Positions 39,939-48,785 of a stretch of DNA of 64,000 nucleotides are shown here, piece after piece. The stretch covers positions 1,302,001-1,366,000 of the forward strand of contig NZ_JBGCUN010000001.1 in the NCBI RefSeq assembly GCF_041103235.1, read 5' to 3'. Each line of letters begins with the position of its first letter. Position 1 is the stretch's first letter. A program made the translations under genes and the position numbers. The notes beneath the pieces were generated by a model. The model was given only the letters and a program-made list of their open reading frames with translations, had not been told where the DNA came from and did no database searches. This stretch comes from Yoonia sp. R2331. GTDB lineage: Bacteria > Pseudomonadota > Alphaproteobacteria > Rhodobacterales > Rhodobacteraceae.

Positions 39939-41146
39939 TGCGCTGTGTGGTCTTGACCGGGGCAGGGACGATCAACCCGCTTGGCAGCGATGTGCCTGCA
40001 ACCTTTGAAGCGATGCGCGAGGGGCGCTGCGGCATCGGACCGCTGGACATCCGCGATGTGGATCGTCTGTCGATCCAGATCGGCGGGCAGGTGCGCGACT
40101 ATGACGAACAGGCGCATTTCAACCGCCAGCAAATCGCACTTTATGACCGGTTCACGCAGTTCACCTTGCTGGCCGCACGGCAGGCGCTGGATGCGGCGGG
40201 CTTGCAGTTTACCGGGCGTTTGGCGGACCGGTCCGGTGTGATCCTTGGCACGTCCGGTGGCGGATTGAACACGCAGGATGAAAACTACCGCGCGGTTTAC
40301 GAAGAGGGCAAGAACCGGGTGCATCCGTTTATTGTGCCCAAGCTGATGAACAATGCCGCCGCCAGCCATGTGTCGATGGAGTGGAACCTGCGCGGACCGT
40401 CTTTCACGGTGGCCACGGCCTGTGCCTCGTCCAACCACGCGATGGGGCAGGCGTTCAACATGATCCGCAGCGGTATGGCTGATGTGATGGTCACAGGTGG
40501 GTCGGAATCCATGTTGTGCTTTGGCGGGATCAAGGCCTGGGAAGGGCTGCGGGTGATGAGCCGCGATGCCTGCCGTCCGTTCTGTGCCACACGCAACGGC
40601 ATGGTGCAGGGCGAAGGCGCCGGGGTCTTTGTGTTTGAGGACCGCGACCATGCGATCAAGCGCGGTGCAGATATCTTGTGCGAGGTGGCGGGGTTTGCGA
40701 TGTCTTCCGACGCCTCTGATATTGTGATGCCCTCCAAGCAAGGGGCGGCGCGGGCCATCGCAGGTGCGATTGCGGACGCGGGCGTGGCAAAAGATGCGGT
40801 GGGCTATATCAACGCGCATGGCACCGGCACGGCGGCCAATGACAAGACCGAATGTGCAGCAGTAGCCGATGTCTTCGGGGCACATGCGGACCGGCTGATG
40901 ATGTCATCGACCAAATCCATGCATGGGCATTTGATTGGCGGCACGGGTGCTGTGGAATTGCTGGCCTGTATCATGGCGCTGCGCGACGGCGTCATCGCGC
41001 CTACGATCAACTATGAAGAGCCGGACCCGGAATGCGCGCTGGATGTGGTGCCCAATGAAGCGCGCGAGGCTGAGGTTGATGTGGTGCTGTCCAACGCCTT
41101 TGCCTTTGGCGGGTTAAATGCCGTTCTGGCGTTGCGCCGGGCGTAA
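39938..41146 (+). CDS. Beta-ketoacyl-ACP synthase (FabF-like)
   Basis: 402 residues. The Cys-His-His triad is visible: TACASSNHA (Cys162), NAHGTGTAAND (His294) and KSMHGHLIGGTGAVE (His331). It elongates acyl-ACP by condensation with malonyl-ACP. It starts on the last base of the ACP stop and ends at a strong terminator, so lpxD-ACP-synthase form one unit. Compared with FabF, KSMHGH replaces KSMTGH, suggesting a specialised clade rather than housekeeping FabF. Confidence 0.88.
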   Translation: MRCVVLTGAGTINPLGSDVPATFEAMREGRCGIGPLDIRDVDRLSIQIGGQVRDYDEQAHFNRQQIALYDRFTQFTLLAARQALDAAGLQFTGRLADRSGVILGTSGGGLNTQDENYRAVYEEGKNRVHPFIVPKLMNNAAASHVSMEWNLRGPSFTVATACASSNHAMGQAFNMIRSGMADVMVTGGSESMLCFGGIKAWEGLRVMSRDACRPFCATRNGMVQGEGAGVFVFEDRDHAIKRGADILCEVAGFAMSSDASDIVMPSKQGAARAIAGAIADAGVAKDAVGYINAHGTGTAANDKTECAAVADVFGAHADRLMMSSTKSMHGHLIGGTGAVELLACIMALRDGVIAPTINYEEPDPECALDVVPNEAREAEVDVVLSNAFAFGGLNAVLALRRA

Positions 41147-41167
41147 GCCGACCCCAGAAACGCAAAA

Positions 41168-41198
41168 GGCCGCCCGGTTGGGGCGGCCATTGTTTTTT
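41168..41198 (+). terminator. Strong terminator after the ketoacyl synthase
   Basis: GGCCGCCC (41168-41175) and GGGCGGCC (41181-41188) form a perfect eight-pair stem with a five-base loop, followed by TTGTTTTTT. It ends the lpxD operon; on the other strand it lies just after the ialB stop and may serve both. Confidence 0.85.
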
Positions 41199-41208
41199 GG
41201 TGTTGCGC

Positions 41209-41847
41209 TTATTCTTCGACGTTCACGACGCCGTCAAAACCAGCTGTGAACCCGGTCAAAGACACATCCAGCAGAACCTCTTGATCGGGGGCTGCGGCCG
41301 GGACGAGGCGCAGCTTGGCGGCATTGCCACGTTTGAACTGCGCGATTTCGTCTGCGGTAAAGCCGACGCGGGCGACGCAGCCCGCGGCGTTGCAGAACGT
41401 GAACGGATAGCGGCGTGCCTGACCGCCATCAACCGACAGGGTCAATTGCTGTGTCAGCAGGGTTTCAAGTGGGACAACGATGGTCGCACCAGCCGCAGCC
41501 TGACCACCGGGGGGCAGGGGAAACATGCTCATCTCTGCGACGGCATTGCCGTCTGCATCCAGCAGCAGTTGATACAGTTGGCAAGGGTCGTTTTGTCCTT
41601 CGGGTGCTTTGAGGCAGCGCAGTGCCCAGTCGCCAAATTCTTCCAGAATATAAGGTGCACCCGGCTGCAATCCGGCAAGGGTTTCGGCGTTGACCGGTTC
41701 ACCAAGGCTGAGGTCCGCGGCGGTGCTGCCTGCGGGTGGTGCCGGTTCTGCGTCAGTCTCTGTCTCGGTGGTGGTTTCCTGCGCAATCGCAGGAAGGGCG
41801 GCCAGCAACGACAGGCCAAGCACAAACGGTTTCAAGATGCTTTGCAT
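41209..41847 (-). CDS. Invasion-associated locus B (IalB) family periplasmic protein
   Basis: 212 residues from 41847, chosen because GGAG lies 7 bases upstream; 41859 is the alternative. Signal peptide KPFVLGLSLLAALPAIAQ, a threonine/glutamate-rich linker, then the IalB domain: FGDWALRCLKAPEGQNDPC and YPFTFCNAAGCVARVGFT, whose four cysteines are the family's usual disulfide set. IalB proteins are periplasmic and common in alphaproteobacteria; their molecular role is not settled. Confidence 0.85.
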   Translation of the reverse strand: MQSILKPFVLGLSLLAALPAIAQETTTETETDAEPAPPAGSTAADLSLGEPVNAETLAGLQPGAPYILEEFGDWALRCLKAPEGQNDPCQLYQLLLDADGNAVAEMSMFPLPPGGQAAAGATIVVPLETLLTQQLTLSVDGGQARRYPFTFCNAAGCVARVGFTADEIAQFKRGNAAKLRLVPAAAPDQEVLLDVSLTGFTAGFDGVVNVEE

Positions 41848-42232
41848 CACATGCTCCATATTGATTTGGGCACCGGGTTAGCACGGCTTTCAGACCATGT
41901 CAGGTCCGAATTCGTCACATCGGCGGGAGCAGGCAAAAACGAGAAAAGGGCCCGCAAGCGGACCCCTTTCCCATTCTCCCTGTCGGACTTGGCCGACTAA
42001 TTGAGCGCAAGCTAGCCGCCGCCCTGCGCGCCGTCAACAGGGTTTCGATCACAATTTGGGACGCGGCGGGGTGGTGGCCCTGTGGCGAAAAAAAGGCCGC
42101 ACCAAAGGCGCGGCCAGTCTGACAGGGAGAATGGTGCCCACAACCCCGGGGGACATTTGGGGAAGCAGGCGCGATTACTCTGGCATGGATTGGTTAAGAA
42201 TGTATTTTAGCCAAAAATGGGGGAGGGGCAGC
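41848..42232. other. Structured intergenic region, possible small RNA
   Basis: 385 bases without a protein gene. It contains a terminator-like hairpin (41945-41969), a near-perfect 23-bp inverted repeat (41971-41994 with 42112-42134, core CATTCTCCCTGTC) and a leftward terminator (42088-42115). A leftward transcript starting at about 42,150-42,230 and ending at 42,088 would be a compact RNA with no protein partner. Open frames through it are shadows. Confidence 0.45.
42088..42115 (-). terminator. Leftward rho-independent terminator
   Basis: GGCCGC (42095-42100) and GCGGCC (42110-42115) pair around nine bases; on the minus strand the stem is followed by seven T. No leftward gene lies upstream within 1.6 kb, so it may end a small RNA. 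Confidence 0.65.
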
Positions 42233-43771
42233 ATGTCCGACAGTATCTTTATCGGTGGCGGTGGCCCAGATTATGCAGAGCCGCAGCAGTTGTTGCTGGA
42301 CAAGGCCAACCGGCATGGGTTGATCGCGGGCGCCACCGGCACCGGCAAGACGGTCACGCTGCAAATCTTGGCAGAGGGGTTTTCGGCGGCGGGTGTCCCT
42401 GTGTTCCTGTCGGACGTCAAAGGGGATTTGTCGGGGCTGGCCGCATCGGGCAGTGAGACCTTCAAGTTGCACGATGCTTTCATGAAGCGCGCGGGCACCA
42501 TCGGGCTTGATCTGCAATATAGCGCCTTTCCGGTCACCTTTTGGGACTTGTTCGGCCAGCAAGGTCATCCGATCCGCGCCACTGTGGCTGAGATGGGACC
42601 GCTGTTATTGAGCCGTCTGCTAGAGCTGACGGATGTGCAAGAGGGCGTGATGAACGTGGCCTTCCGCGTGGCGGATGAAGAGGGGCTGCCGCTGCTTGAT
42701 CTCAAGGACCTGCAGGCCTTGTTGGTCTGGGTTGGGCAGAACGCCAAAGACCTGTCGCTGCGCTATGGCAATGTTGCGGCCTCTTCGGTCGGGGCCATTC
42801 AGCGGCAGTTGCTGGTGATCGAAAACCAAGGCGGCAATGAGCTGTTCGGGGAGCCTGCGCTAGACTTGGCTGACATTATTCGCACGGATACAGACGGGCG
42901 CGGTGCGGTGAACATTTTGGCCGCTGACAAGTTGATGGCGAGCCCGAAGCTGTATGCCACGTTCCTGCTGTGGCTGCTGTCAGAGCTGTTTGAGGAACTG
43001 CCAGAGGTCGGCAACCCCGATAAGCCCAAGCTGGTCTTCTTTTTCGACGAGGCGCATCTGCTGTTTGACGACGCGCCCAAGGCGCTGGTGGACAAAGTAG
43101 AACAAGTGGCACGCCTGATCCGGTCCAAAGGGGTTGGGGTCTATTTCATCACCCAGAACCCGGCGGATGTGCCTGATGATGTGTTGGGTCAGTTGGGCAA
43201 CCGGGTGCAACATGCGCTGCGTGCCTTCACGGCCAAGGACCGCAAGGACCTCAACAAAGCGGCAGAAACTTATCGTGAGAACCCGGCCTTTGACACAGCA
43301 GAGGCCATTCAGGAGGTTGGCACCGGCGAGGCGATAACTTCTATGCTAGATGCCAAAGGGTCGCCGATGATTGTTGAGCGGACATTGATCCGCCCGCCTT
43401 CGTCGCAACTGGGGCCATTGGACAGCGCGGCGCGGGCCGCCATGCTGCAAGCCTCTCCGATGGGTTTGAAATATGCCGAAAAGCTGGACCGCGAGAGCGC
43501 GTTTGAGATGTTACGCGCGCGGGCCGACAAGGCCGCCGCAGAGGCCGAAAAGGCCGAAGCCGAAGAGGAAGCAGCTGAGCTGGAGTTGCGCGAGTTCAAG
43601 AAGGCGCGGCGCTATGATGGGGGCGGCACGGGGCGCAGTACGTCGCGGCGCAAAACGTCGGACGGCGGTTGGGGTGAGGCGATCACCAATGTGGTTGTCA
43701 AAGAGCTGAAAGGCACGACCGGCAAACGGATCGTGCGCGGCATTTTGGGCGGGCTGTTCAAGGGGCGTTAG
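42233..43771 (+). CDS. HerA/YjgR-like ATPase (DUF853)
   Basis: 512 residues from ATG 42233 (GGGGGAGGGGCAGC in front); the longer upstream frame lies in structured RNA-like sequence. Walker [15 protein letters not shown] is at ~32-43, Walker [14 protein letters not shown] at ~265-277, with the arginine-finger region [16 protein letters not shown] after it. The alanine/glutamate-rich helix near the C-terminus ([20 protein letters not shown]) and length match the DUF853 family, exemplified by E. coli YjgR. Cellular function is unknown; related HerA proteins are DNA translocases. Confidence 0.88.
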   Translation: MSDSIFIGGGGPDYAEPQQLLLDKANRHGLIAGATGTGKTVTLQILAEGFSAAGVPVFLSDVKGDLSGLAASGSETFKLHDAFMKRAGTIGLDLQYSAFPVTFWDLFGQQGHPIRATVAEMGPLLLSRLLELTDVQEGVMNVAFRVADEEGLPLLDLKDLQALLVWVGQNAKDLSLRYGNVAASSVGAIQRQLLVIENQGGNELFGEPALDLADIIRTDTDGRGAVNILAADKLMASPKLYATFLLWLLSELFEELPEVGNPDKPKLVFFFDEAHLLFDDAPKALVDKVEQVARLIRSKGVGVYFITQNPADVPDDVLGQLGNRVQHALRAFTAKDRKDLNKAAETYRENPAFDTAEAIQEVGTGEAITSMLDAKGSPMIVERTLIRPPSSQLGPLDSAARAAMLQASPMGLKYAEKLDRESAFEMLRARADKAAAEAEKAEAEEEAAELELREFKKARRYDGGGTGRSTSRRKTSDGGWGEAITNVVVKELKGTTGKRIVRGILGGLFKGR

Positions 43772-44019
43772 GGCAGGCGTGTGAAACGCCCGTCTTCGAA
43801 TTCACCCTTGGACCGAACCCAGATGGTGCCGTCTTTATCGTCATAGATCACCACGGCAGAGCGGTCGGATTCCAGCACCGCATCCGCCACACGGCGGTAA
43901 AGCCCGCCTTTCTTGTGCCGATGCGTTGCGGTCCAAGGCAGATCATTGCGCGGCCATGTGGCCCCGGCGCGGCCAAGGGCGCGCCGGGTGAGCGTTTTCA
44001 TCGTTTGCATCATCGTCAT
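43768..44019 (-). CDS. DUF1653-like small protein
   Basis: 83 residues. [20 protein letters not shown], then [20 protein letters not shown] follows the DUF1653 pattern (HxKGxxYxV...YxxxxGxxWVRxxxxF), a small beta domain of unknown role. It overlaps the stop of the ribonucleotide reductase gene (ATGA), so it is expressed from it. Two further in-frame ATGs lie close to the start. Its stop overlaps the DUF853 stop head-on. Confidence 0.7.
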   Translation of the reverse strand: MTMMQTMKTLTRRALGRAGATWPRNDLPWTATHRHKKGGLYRRVADAVLESDRSAVVIYDDKDGTIWVRSKGEFEDGRFTRLP

Positions 44020-45740
44020 GCGGTCAGAACCGATCCTGTCACATCATTGGGTCGGTACGTTGTGCACCCTTTGCAGCCGGAGGCATAGGCCTCTAGGTAG
44101 ACATTCTTGAAAGTGTCGAAGGGGATGTCGGCGGGGCAGTTCACGGTCTTTGAAATGCCGCTATCGACCCAGCGTTGTGCTGCGGCCTGCATCCGCACAT
44201 GATCGCGCGGTTCAAGGTCTGCGACGGTGACAAAGGCATCCGTCAATGGCGCGTCGGGGCCGTGCATTTGCCGGTAAAGCCAAACCGCATAGTCCATGAC
44301 ATGCTCGTCCTCCTTTCGGCCATCGGGGCGTGTGATGGTGCGGGTGTATGCATTGGCGAAGACAGGCTCGATCCCCGAAGAGGTATTGCCGGCAAACATT
44401 GACGTGGTGCCGGTGGGCGCGATGGTGGTCAGCGTTCCGTTGCGCAATCCATAGGCTGCGACGGCGGCACCGACCTCTGGGTCGAGGGCTTGAATCGTGG
44501 GCTGCGCCATATGTGCCTTGGCATTGTAAGACGGGAAAGCACCGCGTTCGCGGGCAAGCTCTGCACTGGCGAGGTAGGCGGCGTTTTGTATCGCCTGCAT
44601 CCAGCTGCCGACCAGAAACACCGCCTTGGCCGACCCATAGACAGCCCCCAGCATGATGATTGCATCCGCGACGCCGGTGACACCGATGCCGATGCGGCGC
44701 TTTGACAGCGCCTCGTGCCGTTGCGCGTCGTTGGCGTAGTGCGAGATATCAAGCGTGTTGTCCAACATGCGCACCGCCGTGCCCACCATACGCCGGAGTG
44801 TGATCAGATCAAGCCGCGCCTCTGGCGTGAACGGCGATAGCACCAGTTGCGCCAGATTGATGGCTGCCAGCGGGCAGGTGCCGTTGGGCGGCAGCGGCTG
44901 TTCGGCACAGGAATTGGTGGCCGAGATTGTCTCAAGATAGTTCAACGGATTGGCTTCGTTGATCCGGTCGATGAACAGCACGCCGGGTTCGGCGGTGTCA
45001 TAGGTTTGGCGCATGATCGCATCCCAAAGGTCCATCGCGTTGACCGTGCGCACGATCTGGCCGTCCCACATCAGATCCCATTCGTCGTCTTTGCTGACCG
45101 CGTCGATGAAATCATCTGTGATCATGACCGAAACGTTGAAATTACGCAGGCGCGTCCGGTCGGATTTGGCAGTGATAAAGTCCATAATGTCAGGATGATC
45201 GCAGCGCATCGTCGCCATCATCGCGCCACGCCCCATGCCAGTAACCAACATTTTGCAAACGGCGTCACAAATATCCATTGCCGCCAGCGGACCCGCTGCC
45301 GGACAGTCCAGACCCTTGACCGTCCAGCCGCGCGGACGCAGCGTGGAAAAGTCGAACCCAATGCCCCCGCCCATTTGCATGGTTTTGGCGGCATCCTTGA
45401 TCGTGTCCATGATGCCATCAACCGAATCAGGAATAGTGCGCATCACAAAAGTATTGGACAGGGTGACGGACCGTTCTGTTCCGCAACCTGACAGGATGCG
45501 CCCCGCCGGAATTAACCGAAAGTCTTGCATCGCGTGGTAGAATTCCTGTGCGACCAACTGGCGCGATTTTTCAGGTTCTATTGCGGCTAAACCATTTGCA
45601 ACACGGTGAAAAGTATCCCCCAAGGCACGGTCAACGTTTCCTGCGGCTGTCGTGTACTTATATTTGTCCTGCCAGATTTGCTCTGCTATAGGTTGTGCAA
45701 AGACATAACTATCTGATGCCGCATTTTGTCTTTCGTACAT
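44016..45740 (-). CDS. nrdJ: Adenosylcobalamin-dependent ribonucleotide reductase (class II)
   Basis: 574 residues from 45740 (GGTGGG upstream). It makes deoxyribonucleotides with coenzyme B12. FRLIPAGRILSGCGTER, MQMGGGIGFDFSTLRPRG, ATNSCAEQPLPPNGTC (radical-site Cys) and APTGTTSMFAGNTSSGIEPV match class II enzymes; the final CKGCTTYRPN holds the redox cysteine pair. No B12 riboswitch is seen upstream. Instead there are two perfect CtrA-type boxes, which would tie expression to the cell cycle. Confidence 0.92.
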   Translation of the reverse strand: MYERQNAASDSYVFAQPIAEQIWQDKYKYTTAAGNVDRALGDTFHRVANGLAAIEPEKSRQLVAQEFYHAMQDFRLIPAGRILSGCGTERSVTLSNTFVMRTIPDSVDGIMDTIKDAAKTMQMGGGIGFDFSTLRPRGWTVKGLDCPAAGPLAAMDICDAVCKMLVTGMGRGAMMATMRCDHPDIMDFITAKSDRTRLRNFNVSVMITDDFIDAVSKDDEWDLMWDGQIVRTVNAMDLWDAIMRQTYDTAEPGVLFIDRINEANPLNYLETISATNSCAEQPLPPNGTCPLAAINLAQLVLSPFTPEARLDLITLRRMVGTAVRMLDNTLDISHYANDAQRHEALSKRRIGIGVTGVADAIIMLGAVYGSAKAVFLVGSWMQAIQNAAYLASAELARERGAFPSYNAKAHMAQPTIQALDPEVGAAVAAYGLRNGTLTTIAPTGTTSMFAGNTSSGIEPVFANAYTRTITRPDGRKEDEHVMDYAVWLYRQMHGPDAPLTDAFVTVADLEPRDHVRMQAAAQRWVDSGISKTVNCPADIPFDTFKNVYLEAYASGCKGCTTYRPNDVTGSVLTA

Positions 45741-45769
45741 GATTGGCCCACCCAATTTGTTAAGAAATG

Positions 45770-45809
45770 TTAACGAATTATTAACTAATAACCTTAAGGA
45801 ATTGTTAAC
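45770..45809. promoter_or_regulatory. Two CtrA-type boxes upstream of nrdJ
   Basis: TTAACGAATTATTAAC (45770-45785) and TTAAGGAATTGTTAAC (45794-45809) both match TTAA-N7-TTAAC exactly, centres 24 bases apart. A third pair (TTAA-N6-TTAA) begins at 45760. CtrA recognises TTAA-N7-TTAA in alphaproteobacteria. The sites end about 30 bases upstream of the nrdJ start. The rest of the 314-base gap to the next gene shows no gene I trust. Confidence 0.7.
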
Positions 45810-46024
45810 CTTGGGAAAGAAATGGAGTTGAAGGTCAAAGATTCAACGTATTTCGCATCGCATTCGCATAGGTTGTTTCAGAATTGTCCAAATACCGGGC
45901 AACTTGAGAAACGAAACCTGGCGGAGGACAAAAAGCGAAAGAGTTGTATTTGTAGAGTTATCGGCAATTCGTTTCAGATTTGCGTTGCATCATTAGGACC
46001 GTCTTAAGGGCGACGCTCTATCGA

Positions 46025-46049
46025 GATCCCCGTCACAACCGAGGGGATC
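46025..46049 (+). promoter_or_regulatory. Hairpin covering the ribosome-binding site of the GST gene
   Basis: GATCCCC (46025-46031) pairs perfectly with GGGGATC (46043-46049) around an 11-base loop. The right arm includes the GAGGGG Shine-Dalgarno sequence of the gene starting at 46055, so folding would hide it. Control of translation by temperature or a ligand is possible. Confidence 0.4.
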
Positions 46050-46054
46050 CTTGA

Positions 46055-46687
46055 ATGATGAAACTATTTGCGTGTTTGGGATCGGGTAACTGCATGAAGC
46101 CGTGGTTGGCCATGCATCAATTGGACATACCGTTCGAATTGACCCTGATCGATGTGCTGAAAGGGGAACAGAAATCTCCGGACTATCTTGCCATCAATCC
46201 TTTGGGGGTCGTGCCCTATTTGCAGACCGAAACCGGGCAGGGCATTGGCGAAAGCAACGCGATGTTGTGGCACCTTGCTGAAGGTCGCGATCTGATGCCG
46301 CCCGATGCCGCCAGCCGGGCCGAGGCGCTGCAGTGGATGTTCTTTGAGCAATCCAAACTTGAACCCTACATCTCTCCTGCGCGGTTTTTCACCACCATCT
46401 TGCCAAGCGAACGGGCCAATCGGGCGGATGATATCGCGGCATGGCAGGCGGCGGCAGCACCGGGGCTTACACGGCTTGATGCGCATCTTGCGGACCGTCA
46501 GTTTATGCTGAAATGGGGGTATTCCATCGCGGACATTGCCATGTTTGGCTACGTCCACGTGATCGAGGAAGCAGGGATAGCCCTGACCGACTATCCAGCA
46601 ATCGCCACATGGATTGATACAGTCGCCCGCACGCCGGGTTTCCGACCGTTGCACGAACTTGGCCAGACAGACGCGCGAGCGGCATGA
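46055..46687 (+). CDS. Glutathione S-transferase family protein
   Basis: 210 residues; ATG 46055 (or 46058). The N-terminal thioredoxin-like domain shows FACLGSGNCMKPWLAMHQLD, the cis-Pro segment NPLGVVPYLQTE and the glutathione-binding IGESNAMLWHLAEG; the C-terminal helical domain has YSIADIAMFGYVHVIEEAGI. It conjugates or reduces substrates with glutathione; the substrate is unknown. The Ser/Cys in GSGNC is in the catalytic position. Confidence 0.9.
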   Translation: MMKLFACLGSGNCMKPWLAMHQLDIPFELTLIDVLKGEQKSPDYLAINPLGVVPYLQTETGQGIGESNAMLWHLAEGRDLMPPDAASRAEALQWMFFEQSKLEPYISPARFFTTILPSERANRADDIAAWQAAAAPGLTRLDAHLADRQFMLKWGYSIADIAMFGYVHVIEEAGIALTDYPAIATWIDTVARTPGFRPLHELGQTDARAA

Positions 46688-46728
46688 CAGATAGGATGGG
46701 CGCGTGGCGCCTGAATTAGATGACCTGA

Positions 46729-48777
46729 ATGAAAACAGCGACAGTTCAGAACCTGCACGACCAAGCGTTTGATCCGCAACAGGCGGATCATCGGGCGTTT
46801 ACCGTTGCGCGGCGTCTAAAGGTTGCAGTGTGGGTCTATGACATCGATCATTCGCGGGTCGTCTTGGCAAACCAGGCCGCCTGCGGGCTTTGGCAGGCCA
46901 AAGACGAGGAAGAACTGTGCAGTCGAGACATGGCGAAGGGCATGTCTTCGACCGTTGCCAAGCGGCTGAAGCAATATCAGAGCGACTTTGTCGAAAGTGC
47001 CGCCACCTTTACCGAGATGTGGACGCTTTACCCCAATGGGTCGCCTGAAAACGTGATGGTGATCTTTTCAGGTTACACGCTGGCGGATGGTCGCATGGCG
47101 ATGCTGTGCGAAACGGTTGGAGGGTCCGAAGACGAGCCCGAGAATATCCGAAGCGCAGAGGCGCTGCTGCACACCGACGTGATGATCCTGCTGGTGGGAC
47201 AGGACGGCCCGAGCCTTTATATGAACCCCGCCGCGCGCAATATGCTGCCCGATGGCGGACAGGATTTTCAGAACCTCTTTGTTAATCCCGCAGACTATGC
47301 TGATTTGCTGATCGCACTTTCGGCGACAGGCGAACATCGGCTGGTGACAGAGGTGAAGACAGCCAATGGGCAGCGCTGGTTTGATGTCTCGGCCAAATCC
47401 TGTTCGGACGCGGCAACCGGCAAACCCGCGATCCTTGTGACAGCCATTGACGTGAGCGAGTTGAAGGTCGCGCGCGACAAGGCCCGCTATCTTGCAGATC
47501 GGGACCTTTTGACCGGCTGCTATAACCGGTCTTATCTGCAAAACCATCTGGCCTATCTTGCCGGGCTGCCCGACCCACCCGATTGTGCGATCATCTTTTT
47601 TGATGTGGACCGATTCAAGCAGATCAACGACCGCCACGGGCACGAGGCGGGCGATACGGTGTTGCGCAACATCGCGCAGCGCGCCCGCGAAATTCTGCGC
47701 GGGCGCGACATGATCACCCGGCTTGGGGGTGATGAATTTGTGGTGCTGCTGGAAGATGTCGAAGACGACGAGATGGTCACCAAGCGGATCACGAGATTGC
47801 AGGCCGCGATCGCAAGGCCGATCTTTCATGACGCGACACGGATCAGCACCACGGTCAGCATGGGGGTCGCCCGATTCACGCCTGGGCAAATCGATTTCAC
47901 CGATGTGATGCGGCGTGCGGACATCGCACTTTACGGGGCGAAACAGGCAGGCCGGGACCGCGCCACCCATTTCAATGACGAAATGGGCCGTGCTGCGCAC
48001 GAGCGAGATCTGATTGAAGAAGAATTGAAGGCAGCCTTGCAGAACCGGCAGTTCATTCTGCATTACCAGCCACGGGTTGATTTGCGGCGTGGCAATGTTG
48101 TCTCGGTTGAGGGGCTGGCGCGCTGGCAGCACCCGACCCGCGGCCTGGTCATGCCCGATAAGTTCATACCGATCTGCGAAGAAACGGGCATGATCGAGGA
48201 TCTTGGCCGGCAGGTGCTGGAAATCGGTGTGGCTCAGGCGATTGTCTGGCACCGCGCCGGGCACAAGTTTGAGGTGTCGCTGAACGTCTCACCCCGGCAA
48301 TTTAATGACAAACGCCTGATGCGCACGCTTTACGATCTGTCCCGTGCGCCCGATTTCCCACGCGGCAAGATCGAGTTGGAGATCACCGAAAACGTGCTGT
48401 TCGGTGACCATCACAGCATCGCCAAGAAGCTTAAGAAGATCACCGAGATGGGTTATCGCATCGCGATTGATGACTTTGGCACGGGCTATTCGAACCTGTC
48501 CTACATCTCGCGCTTTCCACTGAAATGCCTGAAGATCGACCGGTCCTTTGTTGACAGATTGCCGGAATCAGGACCGATCATCAGCCTGATCCTGACACTG
48601 GCCCGCCAGATCGGGGCCACGGCTGTGGCAGAAGGTGTGGAAACCGAAGAGCAATACGCCTGGCTTGCCGCGCAAAACTGCAAGCAGGCGCAGGGATATC
48701 TTTTGTCGCGGCCGGTCCCGCCAGAGGCCTTCCTGAAGGTCGTTGAGGATCTGGATGGGCGCGCCACTCCGCCGTGA
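46729..48777 (+). CDS. PAS-GGDEF-EAL cyclic-di-GMP enzyme
   Basis: 682 residues, cytoplasmic. Two PAS-like domains (~20-130 and ~145-245) precede GGDEF (RLGGDEFVVLLEDV, ~330; intact active site) and an EAL domain. In the latter the signature reads VEGLARW instead of EAL, while NVSPRQF, IDDFGTGYSNLSYI, LKIDRSFV and AEGVETEEQ are present. It may both make and break c-di-GMP, with PAS domains sensing a signal. The A-to-G change in EAL may weaken hydrolysis but does not remove the catalytic Glu. Confidence 0.9.
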   Translation: MKTATVQNLHDQAFDPQQADHRAFTVARRLKVAVWVYDIDHSRVVLANQAACGLWQAKDEEELCSRDMAKGMSSTVAKRLKQYQSDFVESAATFTEMWTLYPNGSPENVMVIFSGYTLADGRMAMLCETVGGSEDEPENIRSAEALLHTDVMILLVGQDGPSLYMNPAARNMLPDGGQDFQNLFVNPADYADLLIALSATGEHRLVTEVKTANGQRWFDVSAKSCSDAATGKPAILVTAIDVSELKVARDKARYLADRDLLTGCYNRSYLQNHLAYLAGLPDPPDCAIIFFDVDRFKQINDRHGHEAGDTVLRNIAQRAREILRGRDMITRLGGDEFVVLLEDVEDDEMVTKRITRLQAAIARPIFHDATRISTTVSMGVARFTPGQIDFTDVMRRADIALYGAKQAGRDRATHFNDEMGRAAHERDLIEEELKAALQNRQFILHYQPRVDLRRGNVVSVEGLARWQHPTRGLVMPDKFIPICEETGMIEDLGRQVLEIGVAQAIVWHRAGHKFEVSLNVSPRQFNDKRLMRTLYDLSRAPDFPRGKIELEITENVLFGDHHSIAKKLKKITEMGYRIAIDDFGTGYSNLSYISRFPLKCLKIDRSFVDRLPESGPIISLILTLARQIGATAVAEGVETEEQYAWLAAQNCKQAQGYLLSRPVPPEAFLKVVEDLDGRATPP

Positions 48778-48785
48778 GGAACGCG

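Noticed and set aside
41197-42000. 267-codon plus-strand frame over ialB
   Set aside because: Antisense shadow of ialB, which has a signal peptide, conserved cysteines and a good ribosome-binding site.
45756-45821. Possible cobalamin riboswitch upstream of nrdJ
   Set aside because: The sequence is short and AT-rich, without B12-box (GCCACTG-like) elements; CtrA boxes explain the conserved look better.
45822-46007. 61-codon frame upstream of the GST gene
   Set aside because: AT-rich, no ribosome-binding site, no recognisable pattern, in a promoter region.
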